A stretch of DNA of 35,738 nt from Mizugakiibacter sp. (lineage in GTDB: Bacteria > Pseudomonadota > Gammaproteobacteria > Xanthomonadales > Rhodanobacteraceae), in contig QILI01000124.1 of NCBI GenBank assembly GCA_003233305.1, positions 1-35,738 of the forward strand, in the 5' to 3' direction. The notes under the pieces were generated by a model that ran no database searches, was not told the DNA's origin, and worked only from the letters and a program-made list of their open reading frames with translations. Positions 24,136-32,906 of this stretch are shown here, one piece after another; the first letter of the stretch is position 1, and the number at the start of each line of letters is the position of its first letter. The position numbers were made by a program, and so were the translations under genes.

Positions 24136-24453
24136 ATGAATAGTCCGTCTCCTGCGTTGACCTCCATCCCGGTTACCCATGGCAGTGCCATTGCCAGCCT
24201 GATCCTCGGAATCCTTGCTTGGACGTTCCTGCCATTCATCGGCGCCATTCTGGCGGTAATTCTTGGTCACCTGGCTCGTAGCGAAATTCGCCGAGCTCCA
24301 CCCGGCACCTTAACCGGGGATGGTCTGGCCGTGGCAGGCTTGGTGCTTGGCTACGTCCAACTGGGTTTCAGTGCCATGTTTCTGAGCTTTCTCCTGCTCG
24401 GTGGATTAGCCATTATGGCCGGTTTCATGGGTATGTTCGCGCATGCTTTCTGA
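24136..24453 (+). CDS. DUF4190-domain small membrane protein
   Basis: A 105-residue protein with two hydrophobic regions, about 16-48 and 64-103. The segment SAIASLILGILAW...GAILAVILGHLARSEIRR followed by GDGLAVAGLVLGYV is characteristic of DUF4190, a domain of unknown function found in many bacterial membrane proteins. The ATG at 24136 is preceded by GGAG; a GTG five codons upstream is an alternative. It is flanked by short gaps and may be transcribed with its neighbours, but nothing indicates a shared role. Confidence 0.8.
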   Translation: MNSPSPALTSIPVTHGSAIASLILGILAWTFLPFIGAILAVILGHLARSEIRRAPPGTLTGDGLAVAGLVLGYVQLGFSAMFLSFLLLGGLAIMAGFMGMFAHAF

Positions 24454-24537
24454 TCGCTCCGTAGCCGCACGTCGCAATAAAATCTAGCCGATCCCAATCA
24501 CGATGCCTGGCTTTGCGGACCGTTCATATTGCCCACC

Positions 24538-25305
24538 ATGAACACACTCGATCCTACCCAGCGTTTTAATGACCGTGCCGAGGCGTATGCACGCTTTCGC
24601 CCCGGATATCCTCCTGAGCTACTCGCCTGGCTACGCCTGGAACAGGGTATCGATACCTCCATGGAAGTAGCTGATATCGGAGCCGGTACCGGTATCTCCA
24701 CAAGGATGTTTCTCGATGCCGGCCATCGGGTCGTGGCAGTCGAACCCAATGCCTGCATGCGGGCCGTCATGGAACGGACTTTGGCTGCCAACCGTGCCTT
24801 TTCCTGCACCGCTGGGGGTGCCGAAGCGACCGCTCTTGGCGAGGCCAGCATCGACCTGATCTCGGTCGCTGAAGCGTTCCACTGGTTTGATCCACACGCT
24901 ACCCATAGAGAATTCGCCCGAATCCTGCGTCCCCAGGGTCTGGTAGCCGTGTACTGGAACGCCCGTGCCTCTAACGATTCAGCCTTCCTTGATGGCTACG
25001 AGCAACTGCTACGCCGCTATGGCACCGACTATGCCCGCGTTGCCGAGCGTTATGCCGACGATGCCACTATGCAAGCCTGGTTTGGCCCAGGCTTTCGTGG
25101 CCAGGTCTGCTTTCCCCATCAGCAGAAATTCGACTACCAGGGCTTGCAGGGTCGACTGCTTTCCTGCTCCTACGTCCCGGGCCCAGAACACCCACAATTT
25201 ACGGAAATGCTCAATGCGCTGCGCAAGCTGTTTGACACTACCGCCCAGCAGGGACAGGTGGATTTCAAATACCACACGCGCCTGTTCGTCGGGGCCATCG
25301 CTTGA
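24538..25305 (+). CDS. Class I SAM-dependent methyltransferase
   Basis: A 255-residue protein with the Methyltransf_11-type Rossmann fold. It begins DPTQRFNDRAEAYARFRPGY, a common opening of this group. Motif I is VADIGAGTGISTR (about 47-59), followed by the acidic end of strand 2 in VVAVEPN and motif IV around SIDLISVAEAFHWFDP. The substrate is unknown. The ATG at 24538 is used in preference to an in-frame TTG at 24529. Its stop overlaps the TTG start of pyrD (TTGA), so the two are co-translated. Confidence 0.88.
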   Translation: MNTLDPTQRFNDRAEAYARFRPGYPPELLAWLRLEQGIDTSMEVADIGAGTGISTRMFLDAGHRVVAVEPNACMRAVMERTLAANRAFSCTAGGAEATALGEASIDLISVAEAFHWFDPHATHREFARILRPQGLVAVYWNARASNDSAFLDGYEQLLRRYGTDYARVAERYADDATMQAWFGPGFRGQVCFPHQQKFDYQGLQGRLLSCSYVPGPEHPQFTEMLNALRKLFDTTAQQGQVDFKYHTRLFVGAIA

Positions 25306-26345
25306 ACATCTACCGCCTGCTCCGACCGCTGTTATTTGCTCTGGATCCAGAACGGGCCCATAGCGCTACCCTGCTGGGCCTGGAGATTGCCCGCATCACC
25401 GGCCTGTCCCGGCTGTTGGGCTCCCGCCCCAAGGCCTTACCGAGTCGCTTGTTGGGTCTGGAATTTCCCAATCCGGTGGGCCTGGCAGCAGGACTGGACA
25501 AGAATGGAGCGCATATTGATGCGCTGGGGGCACTCGGTTTTGGGTTTCTGGAGATCGGCACAGTGACCCCACGCCCCCAACCCGGTAATCCCCGGCCCCG
25601 CCTATTCCGGCTGCCCGAACACCAGGCACTGATTAACCGCATGGGTTTCAATAACGACGGTCTGGATGTGCTGCTGCGCAATATCGAGCGCAGCCATTAC
25701 CGCGGTGTGCTTGGTGTCAATATCGGCAGGAACAAGGACACTCCCAACCAACAGGCCGTCGAAGACTATCGACTGGGCCTGCAGCGTACCTATCCCCTGG
25801 TTTCCTACATCACGGTCAACATTTCCTCACCAAACACCAAGGGCCTGCGCGATCTGCAACACGCTACAGCCCTGCGCCACCTGTTGGAGAACCTTTGCGA
25901 CACGCGTGAGAAACTGGCAACCCAGCATGGTCAACGCAAGCCGTTACTACTGAAGATCGCACCCGATCTCGACGCGTCCAGCATGGATCGCATGGCCGAA
26001 GTGCTGCAGGAATCCAACTTCGACGGCTTGATCTGCACCAACACCACCGTCTCCCGTGAAGGCCTAGCAGGGCAAACCCTGGCGAAGGAAACGGGTGGGC
26101 TGTCCGGGACACCTCTACGGGCTGCAGCCGATACCGTGCTCAAAGGTATGCATCAACGCCTGGGTGAAGGTATGCCACTGATTGGTGTCGGCGGCATTCT
26201 CAGCGGCGTAGACGCAGCGCTCAAGATACAAAGCGGCGCACAGCTGGTGCAATGCTACACCGGACTAATCTATCGCGGCCCACAACTCATTAGCGAGTGC
26301 GTGGAGGCCATTCGCTCAACCCAGGGCATCATCCATGCATGTTGA
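25302..26345 (+). CDS. pyrD: Dihydroorotate dehydrogenase (quinone), class 2
   Basis: PyrD oxidises dihydroorotate to orotate in pyrimidine synthesis, passing electrons to quinone at the inner membrane. The 347 residues include the N-terminal amphipathic membrane-binding helices (NIYRLLRPLLFALDPERAHS) typical of class 2. FMN and substrate motifs are NPVGLAAGLDKNG, NRMGFNNDG and VNISSPNTKGLRDLQ, whose Ser is the class 2 catalytic base, and IGVGGILSG. The start is TTG at 25302, overlapping the methyltransferase stop. Its 3' end overlaps the beginning of murB. Confidence 0.95.
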   Translation: MNIYRLLRPLLFALDPERAHSATLLGLEIARITGLSRLLGSRPKALPSRLLGLEFPNPVGLAAGLDKNGAHIDALGALGFGFLEIGTVTPRPQPGNPRPRLFRLPEHQALINRMGFNNDGLDVLLRNIERSHYRGVLGVNIGRNKDTPNQQAVEDYRLGLQRTYPLVSYITVNISSPNTKGLRDLQHATALRHLLENLCDTREKLATQHGQRKPLLLKIAPDLDASSMDRMAEVLQESNFDGLICTNTTVSREGLAGQTLAKETGGLSGTPLRAAADTVLKGMHQRLGEGMPLIGVGGILSGVDAALKIQSGAQLVQCYTGLIYRGPQLISECVEAIRSTQGIIHAC

Positions 26346-27378
26346 AAACACCGAGATGGACGGCTACACCCTGCTCGAAAACGTCTCACTGAACGCGCGC
26401 AACACCCTGCGCGTTGCCGCCCGCGCCCGCTGGCTTGCAGAAGTGCATGATCCCCAGGCTCTTCCGAAGCTGCTTGCTACCCCGGCCCTGCAGCAGCTTC
26501 CCGTGCTGGTTCTCGGCGAAGGCAGCAACGTCTTGTTCACCACCGATTACCCCGGTCTGGTGGTGCAGATTGCTACGCGAGGCGTTGAAGTCCGCGACAC
26601 TAACAACCAGACCACTCAGCTGCATGCCGCCGCCGGCGAACACTGGGACGATCTGGTGCGCTGGTCACTCAGCCATGGCTACCCCGGCCTCGAAAACCTG
26701 ATTCTGATCCCCGGCAGCGTCGGGGCGGCTCCGATCCAGAATATCGGTGCCTATGGGGTCGAGGTCGCCGAATACATCCACAGCGTTGAAGCTTTTGACC
26801 GGCAAACGGAGCAAGCGGTCGAGCTGTCAGGCGCAGCCTGTGAATTCGGCTATCGGGATTCATGTTTCAAGCAGCAGCCCGACCGCTGGATTGTAACGGC
26901 GGTGAATCTGAATCTGCTGCACGAACCCGGCCTGCATCTGGAATATGCCGGACTACGCACCCAACTGGCACGCATGGGCGTATCGCAGCCCGCCCCCTAC
27001 CATATTGCCGAAGCCGTATTGCAACTGCGCACCCGCAAGCTGCCCGACCCCACCCTGATTGGCAATGCCGGCAGCTTCTTCAAAAACCCCCTGCTGCCCA
27101 CCCAGCAAGCGCATGAGCTGCAGGCCGAACACCCCCAGATCGTACTCTGGCCGGTTGCCGAAGAGTGTATGAAAATCTCAGCAGCATGGATGATCGATGC
27201 TTGTGGATTTAAGGGATTACGTGAAGGCGATGCAGGCATTTCTAACCGTCACGCATTGGTCCTCGTCAACCATGGCAAAGCCAGTGGAGCCGAACTCTGG
27301 GCCTTAGCCCAGCGAGTGCGTGAAGGTGTTCAACAACGCTTTGGCATCTGGCTGGAACCGGAACCGCGGATACTCTGA
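26335..27378 (+). CDS. murB: UDP-N-acetylenolpyruvoylglucosamine reductase
   Basis: MurB reduces UDP-GlcNAc-enolpyruvate to UDP-MurNAc with NADPH and FAD in peptidoglycan synthesis. At 347 residues it is a type I (E. coli-like) enzyme. The FAD-binding segment VLGEGSNVLF, the loop PGSVGAAPIQNIGAYGVEV, the active-site YRDSCFK and GSFFKNP (catalytic Ser), and the C-terminal AAWMIDACGFKG region are all present. The ATG at 26335 overlaps pyrD by 11 bases; the ATG at 26356, just past the pyrD stop, is an alternative. Confidence 0.95.
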   Translation: MHVENTEMDGYTLLENVSLNARNTLRVAARARWLAEVHDPQALPKLLATPALQQLPVLVLGEGSNVLFTTDYPGLVVQIATRGVEVRDTNNQTTQLHAAAGEHWDDLVRWSLSHGYPGLENLILIPGSVGAAPIQNIGAYGVEVAEYIHSVEAFDRQTEQAVELSGAACEFGYRDSCFKQQPDRWIVTAVNLNLLHEPGLHLEYAGLRTQLARMGVSQPAPYHIAEAVLQLRTRKLPDPTLIGNAGSFFKNPLLPTQQAHELQAEHPQIVLWPVAEECMKISAAWMIDACGFKGLREGDAGISNRHALVLVNHGKASGAELWALAQRVREGVQQRFGIWLEPEPRIL

Positions 27379-27480
27379 GATACCTCGTAGCAACAGGCTG
27401 ACAAACCCATCGCACCAGCCCGTAGAATATGGTGAGGTACGAACCGCATTGATCAAGATGGTTTCTTTGCCCGGCCCCCA

Positions 27481-27497
27481 TACCGTGAACCACGGTA
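27481..27497. repeat. Short perfect inverted repeat between murB and pilU
   Basis: TACCGTG-AAC-CACGGTA forms a 7-bp stem with a 3-base loop in the 216-base convergent gap 27379-27594. No T-run follows on either strand. I saw no gene in the gap. Confidence 0.5.
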
Positions 27498-27594
27498 ATG
27501 GATAAGCCGGCACGCACGAAGCTAGCGAAGCTTTGAACCACAAGGCACCAAACCGGGTGTTGTTATTTCGATTCGTGGCTTGTATCAAGCACTT

Positions 27595-28743
27595 TTAAAA
27601 CGGACGTACCTTGTCTTCAGTATCGACCAGTTCCACGTCGCCCAACCCCTGTGCAAGACTGGTCGCATCGCCACCTTGAGCAAGCTTGATACGCAGCCGT
27701 ACTTCATTGGCACTGTCGGCATGCCGCAAGGCGTCCTCGTAGGTAATCTCCCCAGCCTGATACAACTCGAACAGACTCTGATCGAAGGTGCGCATGCCCA
27801 GATTGGTGGACTCTTTCATGACATCTTTGAGCTTATCCACATTGCCTTTGCGAATGTAGTCCTGAACCAGCGGGGTACCTAGTAGTACCTCCACTACTAC
27901 CCGCCGCGCCTTGCCATCGGGAGTGGGGATGAGCTGCTGGGCGATGACCGCCTTGAGGTTCAGCGACAAGTCCATGAATAGCTGCTGGCGCCGGTCAATC
28001 TCAAAAAAATGAATAATCCGGTCCATAGCCTGATTGGCGTTGTTGGCATGCAAGGTACACAAACATAAATGCCCGGTTTCAGCAAAATTGATTGCGTACT
28101 CCATAGTTTCACGGGTACGAACCTCACCAATCATGATCACATCCGGCGCTTGGCGCAGAGTATTCTTCAGGGCGTTTTCCCAAGAATCGGTATCGATGCC
28201 CAGTTCGCGCTGAGTGATAATGCAGCCCTCATGTTTATGTACGTATTCAATCGGATCTTCGATGGTGATGATGTGCCCGGTCGAATTCTGGTTGCGATAG
28301 CCGATCATTGCGGCCAAGGATGTGGATTTACCGGTTCCGGTGGCCCCCACAAACATGATGATGCCGCGCTTGGTCATCGCCAACTGCTTGATGATGGCCG
28401 GCAGATTCAGATCATCCACACTGGGAACCTTGGTCTCGATGCGCCGCAATACCATGCCCACACAATTGCGCTGGTAGAAACACGAGACCCGGAAGCGGCC
28501 CACTCCGGCCAGACTGATGGCAAACTGGCACTCGTGGGTTTTTTCAAACTCCTCGCGCTGGGCCGGTGTCATCACATTCAACACCAAGTCACGTGCCTGT
28601 GCCGCATTCAATGCGACCTGGGTAATGGGAGTGATGCGGCCGTTGATCTTAATCGATGGCGGAGCACCCGCCGTGATAAACAGATCTGACGCCTTCTTGT
28701 GGGCCATCAACTTGAGAAAAGAGGTGAAATCCGGCGTACTCAT
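27595..28743 (-). CDS. pilU: Type IV pilus twitching motility ATPase PilU
   Basis: PilU is a PilT paralogue that supports pilus retraction in a PilT-dependent way. The 382-residue protein has Walker A GATGTGKSTS, the Asp box TIEDPIEYVHKH, Walker B APDVIMIGEVRTRETM and the His box ETGHLCLCTLHANNANQAMD. It lacks the AIRNLIRE motif of PilT, and the C-terminal extension past residue 340 is typical of PilU. GGAGAG precedes the ATG at 28743. It follows pilT after 70 bases on the same strand, as in Pseudomonas. Confidence 0.95.
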   Translation of the reverse strand: MSTPDFTSFLKLMAHKKASDLFITAGAPPSIKINGRITPITQVALNAAQARDLVLNVMTPAQREEFEKTHECQFAISLAGVGRFRVSCFYQRNCVGMVLRRIETKVPSVDDLNLPAIIKQLAMTKRGIIMFVGATGTGKSTSLAAMIGYRNQNSTGHIITIEDPIEYVHKHEGCIITQRELGIDTDSWENALKNTLRQAPDVIMIGEVRTRETMEYAINFAETGHLCLCTLHANNANQAMDRIIHFFEIDRRQQLFMDLSLNLKAVIAQQLIPTPDGKARRVVVEVLLGTPLVQDYIRKGNVDKLKDVMKESTNLGMRTFDQSLFELYQAGEITYEDALRHADSANEVRLRIKLAQGGDATSLAQGLGDVELVDTEDKVRPF

Positions 28744-28813
28744 GGCTTAACTCTCCATCATCTTGGCGCGTCGTGGTGAGGCGACCCACACACATTATGT
28801 CTATCGAGCAGAC

Positions 28814-29854
28814 TCAGGCTTTGAAAATTTCCTTGTTCTTTGCAAGTGGTAAAGCCACCTGGCGGGCAACCACCCCCCTGCGAACCAAGTCCTGTAAACA
28901 TTGATCAAGCGTCTGCATACCATACTGCTGCCCGGTCTGGATCGACGAATACATCTGCGCCACCTTGTCCTCACGGATCAAATTACGGATTGCCGGGATC
29001 CCCACCATGATTTCGTGGGAGGCAATACGGCCACCCCCGACCTTTTTCATCAGTGACTGCGCAATGACTGCACGCAACGATTCGGAGAGCATCGAACGCA
29101 CCATATCCTTTTCCCCCGCCGGAAACACATCAATGATTCGATCAATGGTTTTGGCAGCCGAGGACGTATGCAGGGTGGCGAACACCAAATGCCCGGTCTC
29201 GGCGGCGGTCAGCGCCAACCGGATGGTCTCGATATCACGCATTTCGCCAACCAGAATATAATCGGGATCTTCACGGAGCGCCGAACGCAAAGCTTCGTTG
29301 AAGCCATGGGTATCACGATGGACCTCACGCTGGTTGACCAGACACTTTTGTGAAGTATGTACAAACTCAATAGGGTCCTCGATGGTGAGGATGTGCCCGT
29401 AATTGTTTTTGTTGACGTAATCAACCATGGCCGCAAGAGTGGTTGTTTTACCCGAGCCCGTGGGACCGGTAACCAGGATCAATCCCTGAGGCTGCTCGAT
29501 AAGCTCCTTGAAAATCTTGGGGGCGCCCAGATCTTCAAGCGTCCAGACCTCGGCAGGAATGGTTCGTAATACCGCTGCCGCACCATGATTCTGATTGAAT
29601 ACATTAACGCGAAAGCGAGCCAGCCCACTGATCTCGAAGGAAAAGTCAACCTCAAGGAATTCTTCATAATCATGCCTCTGCTTATCCGACATGATGTCAT
29701 AGACTAGTGAATGCACCTGTTTATGTTCCAGCGCCGGCACATTGATGCGCCGTATATCACCGTCGACACGGATCATAGGCGGCAAGCTAGCAGACAAATG
29801 CAGATCCGAGGCCTTATTCTTCACCGAAAATGCGAGCAGTTCGGCAATATCCAT
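28814..29854 (-). CDS. pilT: Type IV pilus retraction ATPase PilT
   Basis: PilT is the hexameric ATPase at the inner-membrane pilus base that depolymerises pili and drives twitching motility and DNA uptake. The ATG at 29854 (MDIAELLAFSVKNKASDLHL) with GGGAG eight bases before gives 346 residues. Motifs: Walker A GPTGSGKTTT, Asp box TIEDPIEFVH, Walker B DPDYILVGEMRD, His box ETGHLVFATLHTSSA, and AIRNLIRE near the C-terminus, required for retraction. It diverges from yggS, a layout shared with Pseudomonas. No other pilus genes are in the window. Confidence 0.97.
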   Translation of the reverse strand: MDIAELLAFSVKNKASDLHLSASLPPMIRVDGDIRRINVPALEHKQVHSLVYDIMSDKQRHDYEEFLEVDFSFEISGLARFRVNVFNQNHGAAAVLRTIPAEVWTLEDLGAPKIFKELIEQPQGLILVTGPTGSGKTTTLAAMVDYVNKNNYGHILTIEDPIEFVHTSQKCLVNQREVHRDTHGFNEALRSALREDPDYILVGEMRDIETIRLALTAAETGHLVFATLHTSSAAKTIDRIIDVFPAGEKDMVRSMLSESLRAVIAQSLMKKVGGGRIASHEIMVGIPAIRNLIREDKVAQMYSSIQTGQQYGMQTLDQCLQDLVRRGVVARQVALPLAKNKEIFKA

Positions 29855-29944
29855 GCACAGACTCCCAATGTCAGAAAAACGATTCTTAACGCTCCCGGAA
29901 ACCGAGTATAGCGTGCGGCAACGCTCCTGCGAGAGCCGCGCATC

Positions 29945-30622
29945 ATGAATCCAGACCACATGGCATTGGCCACGGTTCACAGCCGTATCAAGGCAGCCGC
30001 CGAGCAGGCGGGTTCAGGGCCGGTCAAACTGCTGGCCGTTAGCAAGACCCGGCCCCCCGCTGACCTACGCCAACTGGCCGAGCTGGGTCAGCAACACTTC
30101 GGTGAGAACTATGTCCAGGAGGCCCTGAGCAAACAGCGAGAGTTGGCTGATCTAGATCTCCAATGGCACTTTATCGGTCCCTTGCAATCCAACAAGTGCC
30201 GCGATGTGGCCCAGCATTTTGACTGGCTGGAAAGTCTTGATCGTCGCAAACTCATAGAACCACTGTCACGATTTCGGCCTAACTCGCGCGGTCCGCTGAA
30301 CGTGCTGATTGAAGTCAATATCGATACCGAGTCTGGCAAATCGGGTTGCGCACCGGAGCAAATACATACCCTCGCCGAGCTCATCACCAAAGCGCCGGCA
30401 CTGCACCTACGCGGCTTAATGGCGATTCCCGCACCACATGGAAATCCTGCCCTGCGGCAGGCCGCATTCCAGCGCATGCGAAAACTGTTTGAACAGCTAC
30501 GCCATGGATACCCACAGGTTGATACCCTGTCCATGGGTATGAGTAATGATTTCGAAGCCGCCATCGCCGAGGGGGCCACCGAGGTGCGGATCGGCACCCT
30601 CCTGTTCGGCCCACGCCACTGA
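29945..30622 (+). CDS. yggS: PLP homeostasis protein, YggS/PLPBP family
   Basis: A 225-residue single-domain TIM-barrel protein that binds pyridoxal phosphate without known enzyme activity and buffers PLP levels. The PLP lysine is Lys34 in LLAVSKTRP. Other family motifs are FGENYVQEAL, WHFIGPLQSNK, VLIEVNIDTESGKSG, GLMAIP and SMGMSNDFEAAIAEGATEVR. The ATG at 29945 lies 90 bases from the divergent pilT start. Followed by proC and yggT, the conserved order of this cluster. Confidence 0.95.
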   Translation: MNPDHMALATVHSRIKAAAEQAGSGPVKLLAVSKTRPPADLRQLAELGQQHFGENYVQEALSKQRELADLDLQWHFIGPLQSNKCRDVAQHFDWLESLDRRKLIEPLSRFRPNSRGPLNVLIEVNIDTESGKSGCAPEQIHTLAELITKAPALHLRGLMAIPAPHGNPALRQAAFQRMRKLFEQLRHGYPQVDTLSMGMSNDFEAAIAEGATEVRIGTLLFGPRH

Positions 30623-30693
30623 TATGGTTCCCCCTAGCTTGCCACTGCATTAGGCTAGCGGGCCTGCACCCAAGCAAAACATCCAACACAACC

Positions 30694-31524
30694 ATGACCG
30701 ATATCGCATTCATCGGCGGCGGCAATATGGCCCAGAGCCTTATTGGCGGCCTCTGCAAGGCGGGTACGCCGACAACCTCTATTCACGTCGCCGAACCTCG
30801 GCAGGAGGCCCGTGAGACACTGCGAAAGAACTACGGCGTGGGGTGCTCCGCAGCCAACCCTGAAGCCGTGCAGTCAGCCAGACTATGGGTATTTGCGGTC
30901 AAACCGCAGATACTGCGCAGTGTTTGCCGAGAATTGGCACCCCTGGCGCAGCGACAACATCCGCAGATTCTTTCCATCGCCGCCGGAATTCGCAGCGAGC
31001 AGATTGATCGCTGGCTCGATGGCGGACAGTCCATCGTTCGGGCTATGCCCAACACACCGGCACTGCTCGGCGCAGGGGCCACCGGCCTGTTTGCCAACGC
31101 GCAGACCGCAGTGAGCGGACGCGAGACCTCAGAACGGGTCATGGCCACCGTCGGTAAGACCGTCTGGGTCGAAGACGAAGCTCTGATAGACACCGTCACC
31201 GCATTGTCCGGCTCAGGACCGGCCTACCTATTCTTGCTGGCCGAAGCCATGGAAAATGCAGCGGTGGCCCAAGGACTTCCACTTGATGCAGCACGCCTGC
31301 TGGCAGCCCAGACGGTACTCGGTGCCGGGCGCATGCTCACTGAAAGTGGTGATCCCGCTAAACTTCTGCGTGAACGGGTCACCTCACCAGGTGGGACCAC
31401 GGCTGCAGCGCTGGAAATTTTCCAACACGGCGGCTTTGCCGAGCTGGTTTCTGCGGCGCTGGGAGCGGCAGCACAACGGGGTAGCGAACTTTCCGAATTG
31501 GCCGAGATGCAAGCTGCACCATGA
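30694..31524 (+). CDS. proC: Pyrroline-5-carboxylate reductase
   Basis: ProC carries out the last step of proline synthesis, reducing pyrroline-5-carboxylate with NADPH. The 276-residue protein has the dinucleotide loop FIGGGNMAQSLIGG, VKPQIL, the region VRAMPNTPALLGAGATGL, and the C-terminal signature TALSGSGPAYLFLLAEAM with RVTSPGGTTAAAL. Its stop overlaps the yggT start (ATGA), so the two are coupled. A small GC-rich stem (CTAGC/GCTAG) lies in the 71-base gap after yggS but lacks a T-run. Confidence 0.96.
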   Translation: MTDIAFIGGGNMAQSLIGGLCKAGTPTTSIHVAEPRQEARETLRKNYGVGCSAANPEAVQSARLWVFAVKPQILRSVCRELAPLAQRQHPQILSIAAGIRSEQIDRWLDGGQSIVRAMPNTPALLGAGATGLFANAQTAVSGRETSERVMATVGKTVWVEDEALIDTVTALSGSGPAYLFLLAEAMENAAVAQGLPLDAARLLAAQTVLGAGRMLTESGDPAKLLRERVTSPGGTTAAALEIFQHGGFAELVSAALGAAAQRGSELSELAEMQAAP

Positions 31525-32096
31525 ACAGTTATTTTGCCAACGCCGCGCAGCTTGTCATCGTCTTTTTGTTCGGCGCTGTTATGGCGTTACTGATTCTGCG
31601 ACTACTTGCCGAGGTCTTACGGGTAAACTTCTACAACCCGATCAGCCAGTTTCTCTACCGCGCCACCCATCTGATCCTCAACCCGGTACGCCGCTTCGCC
31701 CCCAGTTACCGACACGTGAATCTGGCGCCCCTCATCCTTGCCTACCTGGCCGCCCTGTTCAAGCTTTTGCTGGTGTTCAGCCTACGGGGATTCATGCCGC
31801 ATTTTTCGGGCCTGCTCCTGGCCTCACTGGCCGAGTTGGTCGATTTCATACTGATGCTGTATATGGCACTTATTTTTGCCTGGGCTCTGATGAGCCTGTT
31901 CACAGTGGACTCCTCCAACCCCATCGTCCCGTTTATCGAACAACTTACCGTTCCGGCCGTGCGGCCCTTGCAAAAGGTTCTTCCCAGCTTCGCCGGCCTG
32001 GATTTCAGCCCAGCTGTCGCCATCCTCATCATTCTGCTGGCCAGGGTCTTGCTGGTCCAACCGCTGTTCGAACTGGGTCTGCGTCTCGCTCAATAG
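31521..32096 (+). CDS. yggT: YggT family membrane protein
   Basis: A 191-residue integral membrane protein with two YGGT repeats. Each has a hydrophobic segment followed by an N-P-I-x-x-F motif: FYNPISQFLYRATHLILNPVRR near 37-58 and SSNPIVPFIEQLTVPAVRPL near 131-150. Members are linked to proC across bacteria and have been associated with osmotic or division functions, without a settled role. Co-translated with proC. The DUF167 gene yggU that often follows is absent here. Confidence 0.92.
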   Translation: MNSYFANAAQLVIVFLFGAVMALLILRLLAEVLRVNFYNPISQFLYRATHLILNPVRRFAPSYRHVNLAPLILAYLAALFKLLLVFSLRGFMPHFSGLLLASLAELVDFILMLYMALIFAWALMSLFTVDSSNPIVPFIEQLTVPAVRPLQKVLPSFAGLDFSPAVAILIILLARVLLVQPLFELGLRLAQ

Positions 32097-32278
32097 CTTG
32101 CCATGAGCCCACCCCGTCATTCCTCGTCACATTGGGGTTTGCAATGCTCACCCCAACCCCCAAACCTCCCGACTTTTGGCTTCTGCAGCCTAAGCCTGAT
32201 CCCGATAATGGATGCCAGACTCCACTACTTCGGGCATGATCAGCACTTATCCGTTTCCCCTGGCATGGAGATGTCGAC

Positions 32279-32857
32279 ATGTTCTGGCTGATTACCGGAC
32301 TGGTTATTTTTCTCGGCGTGCACTCAACCCGTATTTTTGTCAACGACTGGCGTAGTCGACAGATCGCCCGTTTTGGCACGCAACTCTGGAAAGCCCTTTA
32401 CGCACTGCTTTCGCTCATCGGTCTGGCACTTATCGTCCGGGGTTTTGAACAGGCCCGTCAGCATCCACTACTAGTATGGTCACCGCCCTCATGGACGGCA
32501 CACCTCACCGCCCTGTTCACCATTGTCGCCTTCATTTTTGTGGTGGCAGCCTACGTACCCCGCAACCGTATCAAAGCCAGGATCGGTCATCCCATGGTCG
32601 TCGGAGTGCAGCTGTGGGCAATCGGCCATTTACTGGCCACCGGGGCACTGCGCGATGAAGTGCTGTTCGGTAGCTTTTTACTCTGGGCCAGCGTGGATTT
32701 TGTGGTCGCACGACGTCGCGACCGGAGCGCCGGGATACAGCATGCCCCCGGTACAACGACCGGGGATATGGCCACGCTGCTGATGGGTATCGTCGCCTGG
32801 GTAGCCTTTGCCTTGTGGCTGCACGGATCATTGATCGGCGTGCAACCCTTTGCCTGA
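32279..32857 (+). CDS. NnrU family membrane protein
   Basis: A 192-residue protein with about five hydrophobic segments, starting MFWLITGLVIFLGVHSTRIF and including GHPMVVGVQLWAIGHLLATG, HLTALFTIVAFIFVVAAYVP and GIVAWVAFALWLHGSLIG. These are typical of the NnrU family, named for a gene linked to nitrite/nitric oxide reductase expression in some denitrifiers but also found without them. No denitrification genes are near. GGAG precedes the ATG at 32279. The 182 bases between yggT and this gene show no coding sequence. Confidence 0.85.
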   Translation: MFWLITGLVIFLGVHSTRIFVNDWRSRQIARFGTQLWKALYALLSLIGLALIVRGFEQARQHPLLVWSPPSWTAHLTALFTIVAFIFVVAAYVPRNRIKARIGHPMVVGVQLWAIGHLLATGALRDEVLFGSFLLWASVDFVVARRRDRSAGIQHAPGTTTGDMATLLMGIVAWVAFALWLHGSLIGVQPFA

Positions 32858-32906
32858 GTCCGCAAGCCAAATAAACCCGCTTCTGGACATCTCGAATATC
32901 TGATCG

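Noticed and set aside
31256-32239. 327-residue plus-strand frame
   Set aside because: It is a shadow of proC and yggT, both unmistakable in other frames. Its residues are Pro/Arg/His-rich without motifs.
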